From UBA4781 sp963674975 (GTDB taxonomy: Bacteria; Chloroflexota; Anaerolineae; Anaerolineales; Anaerolineaceae): 64,000 bases of DNA. Position numbers and translations under genes: made by a program. Shown here piece after piece: positions 43,860 through 52,178 of the stretch; within the stretch, counting starts at the first letter, position 1, and each line of letters begins with the position of its first letter. Below the pieces are notes generated by a model. The model searched no databases and was not told where the DNA came from. It saw only the letters and a program-made list of their open reading frames with translations. The stretch is from assembly GCA_963674975.1 (NCBI GenBank), contig OY771913.1, forward strand, positions 1,550,001 through 1,614,000, written 5' to 3'.

Positions 43860-44474
43860 TTACTCTAAATAATCCAATAATATATTCTGAATGTTTGATT
43901 GTACCACTTCAATTGGTTGGTCTGCGGCAACGATGCGCCAGCGTTGGGGCTCCTGGGCAGCCATTTCAAGATACCCGGCTCTCACCCGTTTATGCAGTTC
44001 CAGTTGATACGCATCCAGACGATTCCACTCTCCACCCCCTTTTTTTCGTCGTTTTAACCCCACTTCAGGGTCGAGATCAAGCAAAATGGTCAGATCTGGT
44101 TTGAGCCCGCCAGTCGCAAATTCCAGCAGCTTGCGGATCAAGTCGAGATCATTACCATGTCCGTAACCCTGATAGGCAATGGTTGAGTCGGCATAGCGAT
44201 CCAGGATCACAATATAACCTTCTTTTAATTTAGGTCTGATGACTTCCTCAACGATCTGCGCACGAGAAGCACAAAACAGGAGTGTTTCTGTACGGGGATG
44301 CATTTCGGTATTGTGCAGATCCATGAGAATATCGCGAATCTTATCGCCTATTTCTGTTCCACCCGGTTCGCGTGAAAAGAACACCTTGTAATTTTTAGAT
44401 TGAAGAAATTCAGATAATAAATGGATCTGTTGTGTTTTCCCACTGCCGTCGGGACCTTCCAGAGTTATGAACAT
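43860..44474 (-). CDS. tmk: Thymidylate kinase
   Basis: 204 residues. P-loop EGPDGSGKTQQ near 7-17, FSREPGGTEIG near 34, and DRYADSTIAYQGYG near 91 are all conserved. It phosphorylates dTMP to dTDP. It lies in a long minus-strand run, between the ATPase-R3H gene (5 bases upstream) and the DsbA-cyclophilin gene. Confidence 0.95.
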   Translation of the reverse strand: MFITLEGPDGSGKTQQIHLLSEFLQSKNYKVFFSREPGGTEIGDKIRDILMDLHNTEMHPRTETLLFCASRAQIVEEVIRPKLKEGYIVILDRYADSTIAYQGYGHGNDLDLIRKLLEFATGGLKPDLTILLDLDPEVGLKRRKKGGGEWNRLDAYQLELHKRVRAGYLEMAAQEPQRWRIVAADQPIEVVQSNIQNILLDYLE

Positions 44475-44479
44475 GGTCT

Positions 44480-46081
44480 TTACTCCCGAAAAATACGCAC
44501 ATGGCGATTTGGTTCTTTTCCATACGAATGAGAGGTTAATTCTGCCTCGCGGGCAAGCTCATGTTGAATACGGCGGATTTTTGCCGATGCAGGGGCGAGA
44601 TCAACCCAGCGTTTGCCTGCCATCACCGTATCGATCGCTGTTTGAACTTCCTGGCTGATGCGATCGTAATTCAACGGTTTCCCAGAACCGCCCAGGTTGA
44701 ATATCTCAGCCAGAGCCTGTTCCATTTGATGTTCAGAATTGGCTCGAAGAACATAAATGGGAATTCCTCTTTCTTCAGCCATTAAAATTTGTTTCTGCCT
44801 GCTGCGGTAGTAGGATTTCAAAGTGATGAATACATCCGCATCCTGCAGATCGCGAGCGACCTTTGCTGGCAGACCCAGTCTGCGGATCGCTTCGATCAAT
44901 CGGTTTCTGGCTACTCCAAATGGATAGATATTCATAGAAGGAAGCAGTGGCTGCGATTCTTTATAAGAATCTCCAACTTGCTTCTTTGAATAGATTCCCT
45001 TTTTTCCATCGTCGTTATGTATCCCATTACTGTTCTGTCTGCGCAGTCCCTGTGCTTGAATGGTGGCAGTCTCAATGCGCTTCTGTGGTTCCTGGATATG
45101 AATACTGCCGCTTTCATCGCGGCTGCGTATCTGCGGTTCAAGCGGGTAACCACGCACCAGTGCATCCACCGATGCAGCCACATCTTCATGGATGGCGAGC
45201 AGGTTGCGGTCCTGAATTTCGATCAGGACATCAAATGTAGGGGGAGCGCGGCGTTCAAGCACCGTTTTCTGGGTGCCGCGACGGCGGGCTTCTTCATCAG
45301 AAAGTGTTACTGATTCGATACCGCCGATCAGATCAGAGAGAGTTGGGTTAAGCAGGAGGTTTTCAAGTGATCGTCCGTGTGCAGTTGCGATCAACTGCAC
45401 TCCACGTTCGGCAATGGTGCGGGCAGCCAGGGCTTCCAGCTCACGCCCGATCTCATCAATCACGATCACTTCGGGATTATGGTTTTCTACTGCTTCGATC
45501 ATTACTTCGTGCTGTCTGGATGGGTTTGATACCTGCATACGTCTGGCTCTCCCAACTGCCGGATGGGGGACGTCTCCATCCCCACCGATCTCGTTGGAAG
45601 TATCCACAATGACCACGCGGGAATTTTCAGCCCGAATTCTGGCAGCTTCCCGCAGCATGGTCGTTTTCCCAATGCCCGGTTTACCGAGCAGCAGGATGCT
45701 TTTTTCTGATTTAACCAGGTCTTCGATGATATCGATCGTCCCGTACACAGCCCTACCCACGCGTAAAGTCAATCCAATGACGTTGCCTTTTTTATTGCGT
45801 ATAGCTGAAATTCGATGCAGAGTACGTTCGATGCCGGCACGATTATCCTCATCAAAATCTCCAATGCGAGATACGGTATCATGGATCACCTCATGCGTGA
45901 TCTCTTTCTCGCTAAGGATGAGTTCGTGATCGATATAGCGTGCAACAGGCACCCGCCCCAGATCCATGATAATTTCGAGCAGATCATCGCTTTGATTTTC
46001 TTGATCTAATGAACGGGTAAATTCGGATGGCAGTACAGAAAGTAAAGCCGGTAAATCATCCGTAATATGGTTTTGTTTCAT
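44480..46081 (-). CDS. AAA ATPase with R3H domain (Ycf45/SpoIIIAA-like)
   Basis: 533 residues from the ATG at 46079-46081, with no clear ribosome site; a TTG two codons upstream is possible. The AAA core resembles the SpoIIIAA/Ycf45 group: Walker A GKPGIGKTTM near 133, Walker B VIVIDEIGRELEA. A linker and an Arg/Gln-rich region lead to a C-terminal R3H domain (AKIRRIQHELAREAEL) that should bind single-stranded nucleic acid. Role unknown, possibly RNA or DNA handling. It precedes tmk by 5 bases. Confidence 0.85.
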   Translation of the reverse strand: MKQNHITDDLPALLSVLPSEFTRSLDQENQSDDLLEIIMDLGRVPVARYIDHELILSEKEITHEVIHDTVSRIGDFDEDNRAGIERTLHRISAIRNKKGNVIGLTLRVGRAVYGTIDIIEDLVKSEKSILLLGKPGIGKTTMLREAARIRAENSRVVIVDTSNEIGGDGDVPHPAVGRARRMQVSNPSRQHEVMIEAVENHNPEVIVIDEIGRELEALAARTIAERGVQLIATAHGRSLENLLLNPTLSDLIGGIESVTLSDEEARRRGTQKTVLERRAPPTFDVLIEIQDRNLLAIHEDVAASVDALVRGYPLEPQIRSRDESGSIHIQEPQKRIETATIQAQGLRRQNSNGIHNDDGKKGIYSKKQVGDSYKESQPLLPSMNIYPFGVARNRLIEAIRRLGLPAKVARDLQDADVFITLKSYYRSRQKQILMAEERGIPIYVLRANSEHQMEQALAEIFNLGGSGKPLNYDRISQEVQTAIDTVMAGKRWVDLAPASAKIRRIQHELAREAELTSHSYGKEPNRHVRIFRE

Positions 46082-46127
46082 AGTCAATCATATTATCTCA
46101 TGAATCAGTTAGATGGAACATAAAAAA

Positions 46128-47015
46128 TTAAGAGTGAGAGCAAGGAGTGGATGGTTTGGCAACCCCGTTTTCTTTCAGCAGATCGGCAGGATGAAAATTA
46201 TTCACTGTAGAAGGTGTTGCAAGATTACGCACCATCCGGTGGTTCTCGGATACGAGCATCTGTGCATTTACTCCAAGCGCATTCCCCGGTAAGGGATGTG
46301 CGGTTGATTCACTCAGGAAAAGGTTCGTGAAATATTTTGAGCAATCCTGGATCAGTGAAGTAATGCAGCGTTCGGGATCTTTGCACTGCGCACCAAGCAT
46401 GGGAAAGAGAAGCGCTCGATCGGCGAAAAATAAAATGCGTGCTATTCCGCCAATGCTTCCTGATGGATCATGATATACGAGATGAAAGACATCGGGGAAT
46501 TTCCATGACTGCAGAGATACCTCGAGGGGCGAAAGGAACTGCGAGTAAAAATCAGTGATCGTACTCCGATCTTCCTCTGTTTCAAAGCTCCATAAAGATT
46601 GAGATGCTTTGTCAGATGGGAACGTATTGATCTGCCAGATCGTTTGAACCGAACAGGTATGAAATCCATTCGCTTTTAGGTTATGCCATTGGTCACTATC
46701 AGCAGGAACATTTGCCAGCAGGTGGAATCTTCCGGCTTCTCCGGCAACCTGGCACAGCGCTTCAACCAGCATCGAAAACCCGGAATCCTGCTCTGCAATA
46801 CTGTACGTGAGGGCGGCAGCCCGGCTGCCAAGCTGTATTTGAATAAAACCCATTGTGTCGGTTCCGTGGACCCGATAGGTAAAAGTATCATCTCTGGAGA
46901 AAAAGCTGGTCCTGAGAAAATCCTCCACAGGTTTATCAGAAGCCTTTAAAGAAACACGTTCCATGTCGAGACATAAAACGTGTTGAGCGTTCTTCAACGT
47001 GAATGGAACATCCAA
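46128..47015 (-). CDS. Protein of unknown function, possibly GNAT-related
   Basis: 295 residues. I do not recognise it with confidence. It contains segments that read like acetyltransferase strands (MGFIQIQLGSRAAALTYSIA, then LLANVPADSDQWHNLKANGFH), so a GNAT-like fold or fold pair is possible. The TTG at 47013-47015 gives the longest frame; the next start is the ATG at 46962-46964. Neither has a clear ribosome site. It lies between pdxT (20 bases) and the ATPase-R3H gene. Confidence 0.6.
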   Translation of the reverse strand: MDVPFTLKNAQHVLCLDMERVSLKASDKPVEDFLRTSFFSRDDTFTYRVHGTDTMGFIQIQLGSRAAALTYSIAEQDSGFSMLVEALCQVAGEAGRFHLLANVPADSDQWHNLKANGFHTCSVQTIWQINTFPSDKASQSLWSFETEEDRSTITDFYSQFLSPLEVSLQSWKFPDVFHLVYHDPSGSIGGIARILFFADRALLFPMLGAQCKDPERCITSLIQDCSKYFTNLFLSESTAHPLPGNALGVNAQMLVSENHRMVRNLATPSTVNNFHPADLLKENGVAKPSTPCSHS

Positions 47016-47035
47016 AAGGTTGAAACGCCGAATGT

Positions 47036-47614
47036 TTATTGGGCTACCTCCAGAAAATATTGGTGAAAGCGGGTATCTTTGGTCAGTTCAGGATGAAAAG
47101 AAGTTGCTAGTAAGTGTCCCTGTCTGGCAGCAACGATCTTTCCATCTGACAGTTTCGCCAGTACATCAACATCCTTGCCGACTTTTTCGATCAATGGAGC
47201 ACGGATGAAAATAGCGTGAAATACAGGGTTTTCTTTGCTGACTTCTTTCAAAGCCGGAATCTCAAGATCGATCTCGAAACTATCGATCTGACGACCGAAT
47301 GCATTACGCTCCACCTGGATATCCATCAATTCAAGCAGCGGCTGCTGGCGGTGGGCATCTTTTGAAAGGAAGATGCTCCCGGCGCAGGTGCCCCAGATGG
47401 CATGGTTTTTACCGAATTCTTTCAGCGGTTTCAGAAGACCAAAATCGACAGCTAATTTCCCGATCGTGGTGGATTCACCGCCGGGGATGATCAAGCCGTT
47501 CAAATTATCCAGCTGCTGCGCCAGACGCACCTGAACAACCTGTACACCAAGCTGCTGCAGGATATTTTGATGTTCGTGGAATGATCCCTGCAGGGCAAGC
47601 ACACCGATCTTCAT
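47036..47614 (-). CDS. pdxT: Pyridoxal 5'-phosphate synthase glutaminase subunit
   Basis: 192 residues. The class I glutaminase motifs GGESTTIGKL, nucleophile Cys in WGTCAGS and the His/Glu pair in FHPELTKD are conserved. It supplies ammonia to PdxS for making vitamin B6. It starts 6 bases after the pdxS stop. Confidence 0.96.
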   Translation of the reverse strand: MKIGVLALQGSFHEHQNILQQLGVQVVQVRLAQQLDNLNGLIIPGGESTTIGKLAVDFGLLKPLKEFGKNHAIWGTCAGSIFLSKDAHRQQPLLELMDIQVERNAFGRQIDSFEIDLEIPALKEVSKENPVFHAIFIRAPLIEKVGKDVDVLAKLSDGKIVAARQGHLLATSFHPELTKDTRFHQYFLEVAQ

Positions 47615-47620
47615 GGAAAT

Positions 47621-48511
47621 TTACCAACCTCTACCGGCGATCAATTCTTCCTGAGGAATACTTGATACCTGGCGACCCACCATTGGTTCACCGAGATTGC
47701 GGCTTACTTCAGCGAGGATCTTCGGATCATTGTAGTGTGTGGTTGCTTTTACAATAGCGGCTGCGCGTTTGGCGGGATCACCGGATTTGAAGATACCGGA
47801 GCCCACGAAAACACCATCCACACCCAACTGCATCATCAAAGCTGCATCAGCCGGAGTGGCAATACCACCAGCGGCAAAATTTACCACAGGTAATCGACCC
47901 AGTTCACGGGTTTCCATCAGCAATTCATAAGGAGCGCCCAATTCTTTTGCGTATGCCATCACTTCTTCATCCGGAAGATTTTGAAGTTTGCGGATCTCTC
48001 CCAGTACACGGCGGGCATGTCTGACGGCTTCTACAACGTCTCCGGTGCCTGCTTCGCCTTTTGTACGGATCATGGCAGCGCCCTCGCCAACGCGGCGCAG
48101 TGCTTCTCCAAGGTTGCGGCAGCCGCAAACGAAGGGAACTTTGAATGCGTGTTTGTTGATATGATGTTCCTCGTCCGCAGGGGTGAGCACTTCTGATTCA
48201 TCAATATAATCAATCCCCAGTGCCTCGAGGATCTGGGCTTCCACAAAATGACCGATGCGGGCTTTTGCCATCACAGGGATCGAGACCGCATCCATGATCT
48301 TCAAGATCAATTCTGGGTCGCTCATACGGGCAACACCACCCTCTGCACGGATATCTGCAGGAACGCGTTCCAGAGCCATTACGGCTACAGCGCCGGCATC
48401 TTCCGCGATTTTAGCGTGTTCCGGGGTGACGACATCCATAATGACGCCGCCTTTGAGCATTTGAGCTAATCCTACCTTTAATTTAAAGGTGCCTTTTTCT
48501 TCAGCTCCCAT
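47621..48511 (-). CDS. pdxS: Pyridoxal 5'-phosphate synthase subunit PdxS
   Basis: 296 residues from the ATG at 48509-48511, behind TTGGAGGT; a longer form is unlikely. A TIM-barrel enzyme that makes PLP from ribose-5-phosphate, glyceraldehyde-3-phosphate and ammonia. The catalytic lysines lie in [10 protein letters not shown] and [12 protein letters not shown]. It is the first gene of the long minus-strand run (to comEC) and lies about 100 bases from the parS sites. Confidence 0.96.
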   Translation of the reverse strand: MGAEEKGTFKLKVGLAQMLKGGVIMDVVTPEHAKIAEDAGAVAVMALERVPADIRAEGGVARMSDPELILKIMDAVSIPVMAKARIGHFVEAQILEALGIDYIDESEVLTPADEEHHINKHAFKVPFVCGCRNLGEALRRVGEGAAMIRTKGEAGTGDVVEAVRHARRVLGEIRKLQNLPDEEVMAYAKELGAPYELLMETRELGRLPVVNFAAGGIATPADAALMMQLGVDGVFVGSGIFKSGDPAKRAAAIVKATTHYNDPKILAEVSRNLGEPMVGRQVSSIPQEELIAGRGW

Positions 48512-48608
48512 TTTCAAGACCTCCAATATCAAAAAATACTGCATTCACATTCTACCACGCTAAGATATATCGAAAAGAGAGATGTGATAAAAGTCAAGCG
48601 CTTCTATA

Positions 48609-48624
48609 TGTTTCACGTGAAACA
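48609..48624. other. parS site 1
   Basis: The 16-base palindrome TGTTTCACGTGAAACA matches the bacterial parS consensus bound by ParB. Confidence 0.9.
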
Positions 48625-48647
48625 TTGATCTGGATTAGGAACGGCTG

Positions 48648-48663
48648 TGTTTCACGTGAAACA
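48648..48663. other. parS site 2
   Basis: The same 16-base palindrome, identical to site 1, with start points 39 bases apart. It touches the likely -35 region of the ABC-transporter promoter, whose TATAAT is at 48683-48688. Confidence 0.9.
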
Positions 48664-48682
48664 ATTTTCGAAATATCCGATA

Positions 48683-48688
48683 TATAAT
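48683..48688 (+). promoter_or_regulatory. -10 box of the ABC-exporter operon
   Basis: TATAAT 26 bases before the ATG. The matching -35 position falls on the right end of parS site 2 and is poor (AACAAT), so ParB could influence transcription. Confidence 0.55.
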
Positions 48689-48713
48689 TGAGGGGTTTAG
48701 GAGAAAAGAGAAT

Positions 48714-49664
48714 ATGGACGTTATTCAATTAGATCAGGTTTCTTTCCAGTATGCAGAAGGATTCGCACTGCGCGATATCAGCTTCCGCATACAAAAAGGG
48801 GAGATTTTTGCTTTATTGGGGCCGAACGGAGCGGGAAAAACCACCACGATCCGCCTGGTAAACGGGCTGCTGAATACCTCATCGGGTACGATAAAGGTCC
48901 TGGGGTACGATCCACATAAGGATGGGGTCGTGGTTCGCCGAAAAACCGGCGTTCTCACCGAAACTCCTGCGCTGTATGATCGCCTGACCGCAGTAGAAAA
49001 CCTCATGTTCTTCGGTAAATTGAACGGGATGAGCGAAGCTGATCTGCATAAGCGGATTCAGGATCTGCTGGATTATTTTGATCTGTCAGAACATGCCGAT
49101 CAACGGGTGGGAACATACAGCCGTGGTATGCGCCAGCGCCTGGCGATTGCCCGTGCATTACTGCACCACCCGGAGCTGCTTTTTCTGGATGAGCCAACTT
49201 CAAACCTGGACCCTGAAATTGCACGCCAGGTGCAGGAACTTATTTTGAAGATAAAAGAAGAAGAAGGCTGCAGCGTGGTGATCTGTACACATCGGTTGTA
49301 CGAAGCAGAACAGGTTTGCGACCATGCAGCCATCATGCACCAGGGGAAAATACTGGCAGAAGGTTCTCTACAGGAATTGCGGGAAGCATCCGGTTTGACC
49401 AAACGGGTTCGTTTTACGTTTCGCGAGGCGGTAGCAGAAGGATTTGAGCAGGATATTGCCCGAATAACGAATGTGGAGAAGATCGATCTGATCAATGAAA
49501 AAGAACTGCTTCTGGGAGTATCCGACTATGACCGCGTTCCGGAGATTTTAAACTGGGTGATCGGGAAAGGGGCTGCGGTACTTTCTGTTGTTCCAGAAAT
49601 ACCATCACTGGAAGAGGTTTATTTCAAACTGCAGAATCATGAGGAGGTGAAGCATGAACATTAA
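48714..49664 (+). CDS. ABC transporter ATP-binding protein
   Basis: 316 residues. Walker A GPNGAGKTTT near 36, signature YSRGMRQRLAIARAL near 140, Walker B LLFLDEPTSNLDPE near 160. Members with ABC-2-type permeases export drugs, lipids or ions. The ATG follows TAGGAG. It overlaps the permease gene by 11 bases, so both are made together. A regulatory C-terminal domain of about 80 residues follows the ATPase core. Confidence 0.93.
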   Translation: MDVIQLDQVSFQYAEGFALRDISFRIQKGEIFALLGPNGAGKTTTIRLVNGLLNTSSGTIKVLGYDPHKDGVVVRRKTGVLTETPALYDRLTAVENLMFFGKLNGMSEADLHKRIQDLLDYFDLSEHADQRVGTYSRGMRQRLAIARALLHHPELLFLDEPTSNLDPEIARQVQELILKIKEEEGCSVVICTHRLYEAEQVCDHAAIMHQGKILAEGSLQELREASGLTKRVRFTFREAVAEGFEQDIARITNVEKIDLINEKELLLGVSDYDRVPEILNWVIGKGAAVLSVVPEIPSLEEVYFKLQNHEEVKHEH

Positions 49665-50478
49665 AAATTGCCTTACCATTGCCCAGAAAGATTGGCTGGA
49701 AGTGAAACAGAATAAATCGATTTTCATCCCGATCATGATTGTGCCGTTGATCTTTATTGTGCTCATTCCGCTGCTGGTAACCCTGGTGCTGCCCAATGTG
49801 ACCGGCGCGGTGGAAGATTTCACGGCAGACCCTGATCTGCAGGGCTTTTTTACAGCCATGCCCGCTGGAATGAAAGAAGTGATCGATGGATTGACACCTA
49901 CCCAATTAATGATCGTCATGATACTGGGTTATATGTTCGCTCCCATGTTTTTAATTATTCCGTTGATGTTCTCTACGACGATAGCCTCCGAATCATTTGC
50001 GGGTGAAAAAGAGCGCAAAACCATGGAAGCCTTGCTGTATCTACCCATCAGCGACGAGGAGTTATTCGTGGGAAAGGTAATGGCTGCCGGTATTCCTGCC
50101 GTTATCATTACCTGGATCTGCTTTTTCCTCTATACTATTATTGTGGATGTCATTCCGTATCCTTACTTTGGAAGGCTGTGGTTTCCGCTGCCGGTATGGT
50201 GGCTGTTGATATTCTGGGTTTCTCCGGCGTTGATCGCGATGAGCATCTCACTTACGGTTCTAATCTCTACCAAGGTGCAGACTTTTCAGGGTGCTTATCA
50301 AACCAGTTCTGCTGTGGTTCTGGTGGTAGTAGTGTTCTTCATTGGTCAAATGACCGGTGTGCTTTTCCTCAGCCCTCTGGTGGCATTGATCATGGGAATT
50401 GTGCTTTTTGGAATTGCAGCCATTATTGGTAAGATCGGAGTGCGTTCTTTCAATCGCCAAAAATTACTTACAGAATGA
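49654..50478 (+). CDS. ABC-2-type transporter permease
   Basis: 274 residues with six hydrophobic helices (first near 25, last near 240). The loop ASESFAGEKERKTMEALLYLP is the coupling-helix motif of ABC-2/NatB-type permeases. It partners the ATPase gene it overlaps. Ion, lipid or drug efflux are all possible. Confidence 0.9.
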   Translation: MNIKNCLTIAQKDWLEVKQNKSIFIPIMIVPLIFIVLIPLLVTLVLPNVTGAVEDFTADPDLQGFFTAMPAGMKEVIDGLTPTQLMIVMILGYMFAPMFLIIPLMFSTTIASESFAGEKERKTMEALLYLPISDEELFVGKVMAAGIPAVIITWICFFLYTIIVDVIPYPYFGRLWFPLPVWWLLIFWVSPALIAMSISLTVLISTKVQTFQGAYQTSSAVVLVVVVFFIGQMTGVLFLSPLVALIMGIVLFGIAAIIGKIGVRSFNRQKLLTE

Positions 50479-50497
50479 GAAATTCAAGAGGTACAAA

Positions 50498-52099
50498 ATG
50501 AAAAGTGGAAATCAGTGGATGAAAAGGAAAAGTGCTGCCATCCTGCTTATTTTTTGTCTTGCATTTCTGCTGGCATGTACCAATGCAAAAACACCCGAAG
50601 TAAACCAGATAGATATATCTGAACCGGTGGATTCGACTATCACAAAAAAAGTAGTTGTGTTTTTTGATAATGATGAAACTGAACAATGGAACTATGGAAA
50701 ACTCTATGCCGGAATGGCACGCAATCTGCTGGGTCACTTCGACACGGAGGTATCTCTCATCGATATTGCTGATTATCGCAGCGGATTACTCAATGATTAT
50801 GATGCGGGAATTTACATTGGAAATATCTATGACTATCCATTGAGTGATGCTTTTCTTCAAGATGTGATCCAATCTGATAACTCTTTCATGTGGATGAATT
50901 CCAATATATGGCAGCTTTTTAAGAACGAAGAATGGGGAGCGGAAACGAAATACGGCTTTCAATATGTTGAGTCGGAGATCATCAATCCTGATGTAAGAAT
51001 CGTTTATAAGGGAAAAGAATTACCCCGCCTGGAAACCGATGTGTATTTCAATTTGGTCAGCATTGAAGCGGGATCGCAATGTGAAGAATTGGCTTCGCTG
51101 GAGATCACAGGGGAAGTCGATCAGCCATACGCTATTCGCTGTGGAAGTTTTTTCTATATCACGCACAACCCCATGGCAAATTTCTATGCCAGTTATCTTG
51201 TTTTCGCCGATCTGCTGCATGACCTGCTGGATACCCAGGTTGCCGAGAGCCACCGCGCACTGGTGCGCTTTGAAGACCTGATGCCGGGAAACACCAATTA
51301 TGATCTGGTGAAAGAACAGGTTGATTTCCTCTATTCAAAGGGAATCCCTTTTTCATTTGGCGTGATTCCGGTGTATACCGATCCGGAAGGTGTCTGGGGA
51401 GAACCGGGAAAAACGGTCTATCTGTATGAAGATTTTATGCTTCAGGACCTGATCAAATACATGGTTAAGCGCGGCGGAACCCCTGTGCTGCACGGGTATA
51501 CTCACCAGCATGACTCGATCACCGGAGTTGATTATGAATTCTGGGATGGAATGAATGATAAGCCGTATTCAGAAGACTGCTTTACCTGGGCTGATGGACG
51601 GATCAAGGCAGGTGTTGAACAATTCGAGAAAGCCATGGGTTATACCCCGCTGGTTTGGGAAACTCCCCATTATTCTGCTTCTCCCAATACCTACTATGCG
51701 CTCAAGAATTCATTTGATGTGATCTATGAGCGCGTCCAGGTTTTCAATGATCTGACCGAGATCACGCAGGATAACCACATCGATTACACGAAGATTCCGT
51801 ACATTACACAGACTTTCCCTTACCAGATCTTTCAATCGATCTACGGTTTGCGCATTCTCCCTGAGAATCTCGGATATCTGGAAGATGGTGGAGATGAAGA
51901 GTTTGGCGTTCCAACCACACCTGAAGGAAAACTAATGCTGGCGGATATGTATTATGTGGTCCGCGATGGGGTGGTCTCTTTCATGTTCCATCACTGGCAG
52001 CCTTCACAAACCTTCTATGATACAGTCAACGGACTGGAAGAAATGGGATATACCTTTGTCAGTGTCCCAGAATTGTTGGGAGAAACACCGGTAGAATAG
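50498..52099 (+). CDS. DUF2334 (polysaccharide deacetylase-like) lipoprotein
   Basis: 533 residues from the ATG at 50498 behind AAGAGG; an upstream start would overlap the permease gene. Signal peptide with lipobox LLAC (Cys27). The central part matches DUF2334: RFEDLMPGNTNYDLVKEQVDFL near 260, FGVIPVYTDP, and HGYTHQHD, which holds metal-type His residues of the deacetylase fold. It is probably a surface carbohydrate or lipid hydrolase. It lies 19 bases after the permease gene and may share its transcript. Confidence 0.85.
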   Translation: MKSGNQWMKRKSAAILLIFCLAFLLACTNAKTPEVNQIDISEPVDSTITKKVVVFFDNDETEQWNYGKLYAGMARNLLGHFDTEVSLIDIADYRSGLLNDYDAGIYIGNIYDYPLSDAFLQDVIQSDNSFMWMNSNIWQLFKNEEWGAETKYGFQYVESEIINPDVRIVYKGKELPRLETDVYFNLVSIEAGSQCEELASLEITGEVDQPYAIRCGSFFYITHNPMANFYASYLVFADLLHDLLDTQVAESHRALVRFEDLMPGNTNYDLVKEQVDFLYSKGIPFSFGVIPVYTDPEGVWGEPGKTVYLYEDFMLQDLIKYMVKRGGTPVLHGYTHQHDSITGVDYEFWDGMNDKPYSEDCFTWADGRIKAGVEQFEKAMGYTPLVWETPHYSASPNTYYALKNSFDVIYERVQVFNDLTEITQDNHIDYTKIPYITQTFPYQIFQSIYGLRILPENLGYLEDGGDEEFGVPTTPEGKLMLADMYYVVRDGVVSFMFHHWQPSQTFYDTVNGLEEMGYTFVSVPELLGETPVE

Positions 52100-52130
52100 A
52101 TATAGAATAAGTGTTCTAATTTCTGATAAT

Positions 52131-52161
52131 AAAAATACCCGAATAAAGAGTCGGGTATTTT
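52131..52161. terminator. Bidirectional terminator after the DUF2334 gene
   Basis: AATACCCGA / TCGGGTATT with an 8-base loop, A-run before and T-run after, between two convergent genes. Confidence 0.88.
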
Positions 52162-52178
52162 GCATTTATATGTGAAGA

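Noticed and set aside
45273..45929. 218-residue frame opposite the ATPase-R3H gene
   Set aside because: Antisense shadow of the conserved ATPase core.
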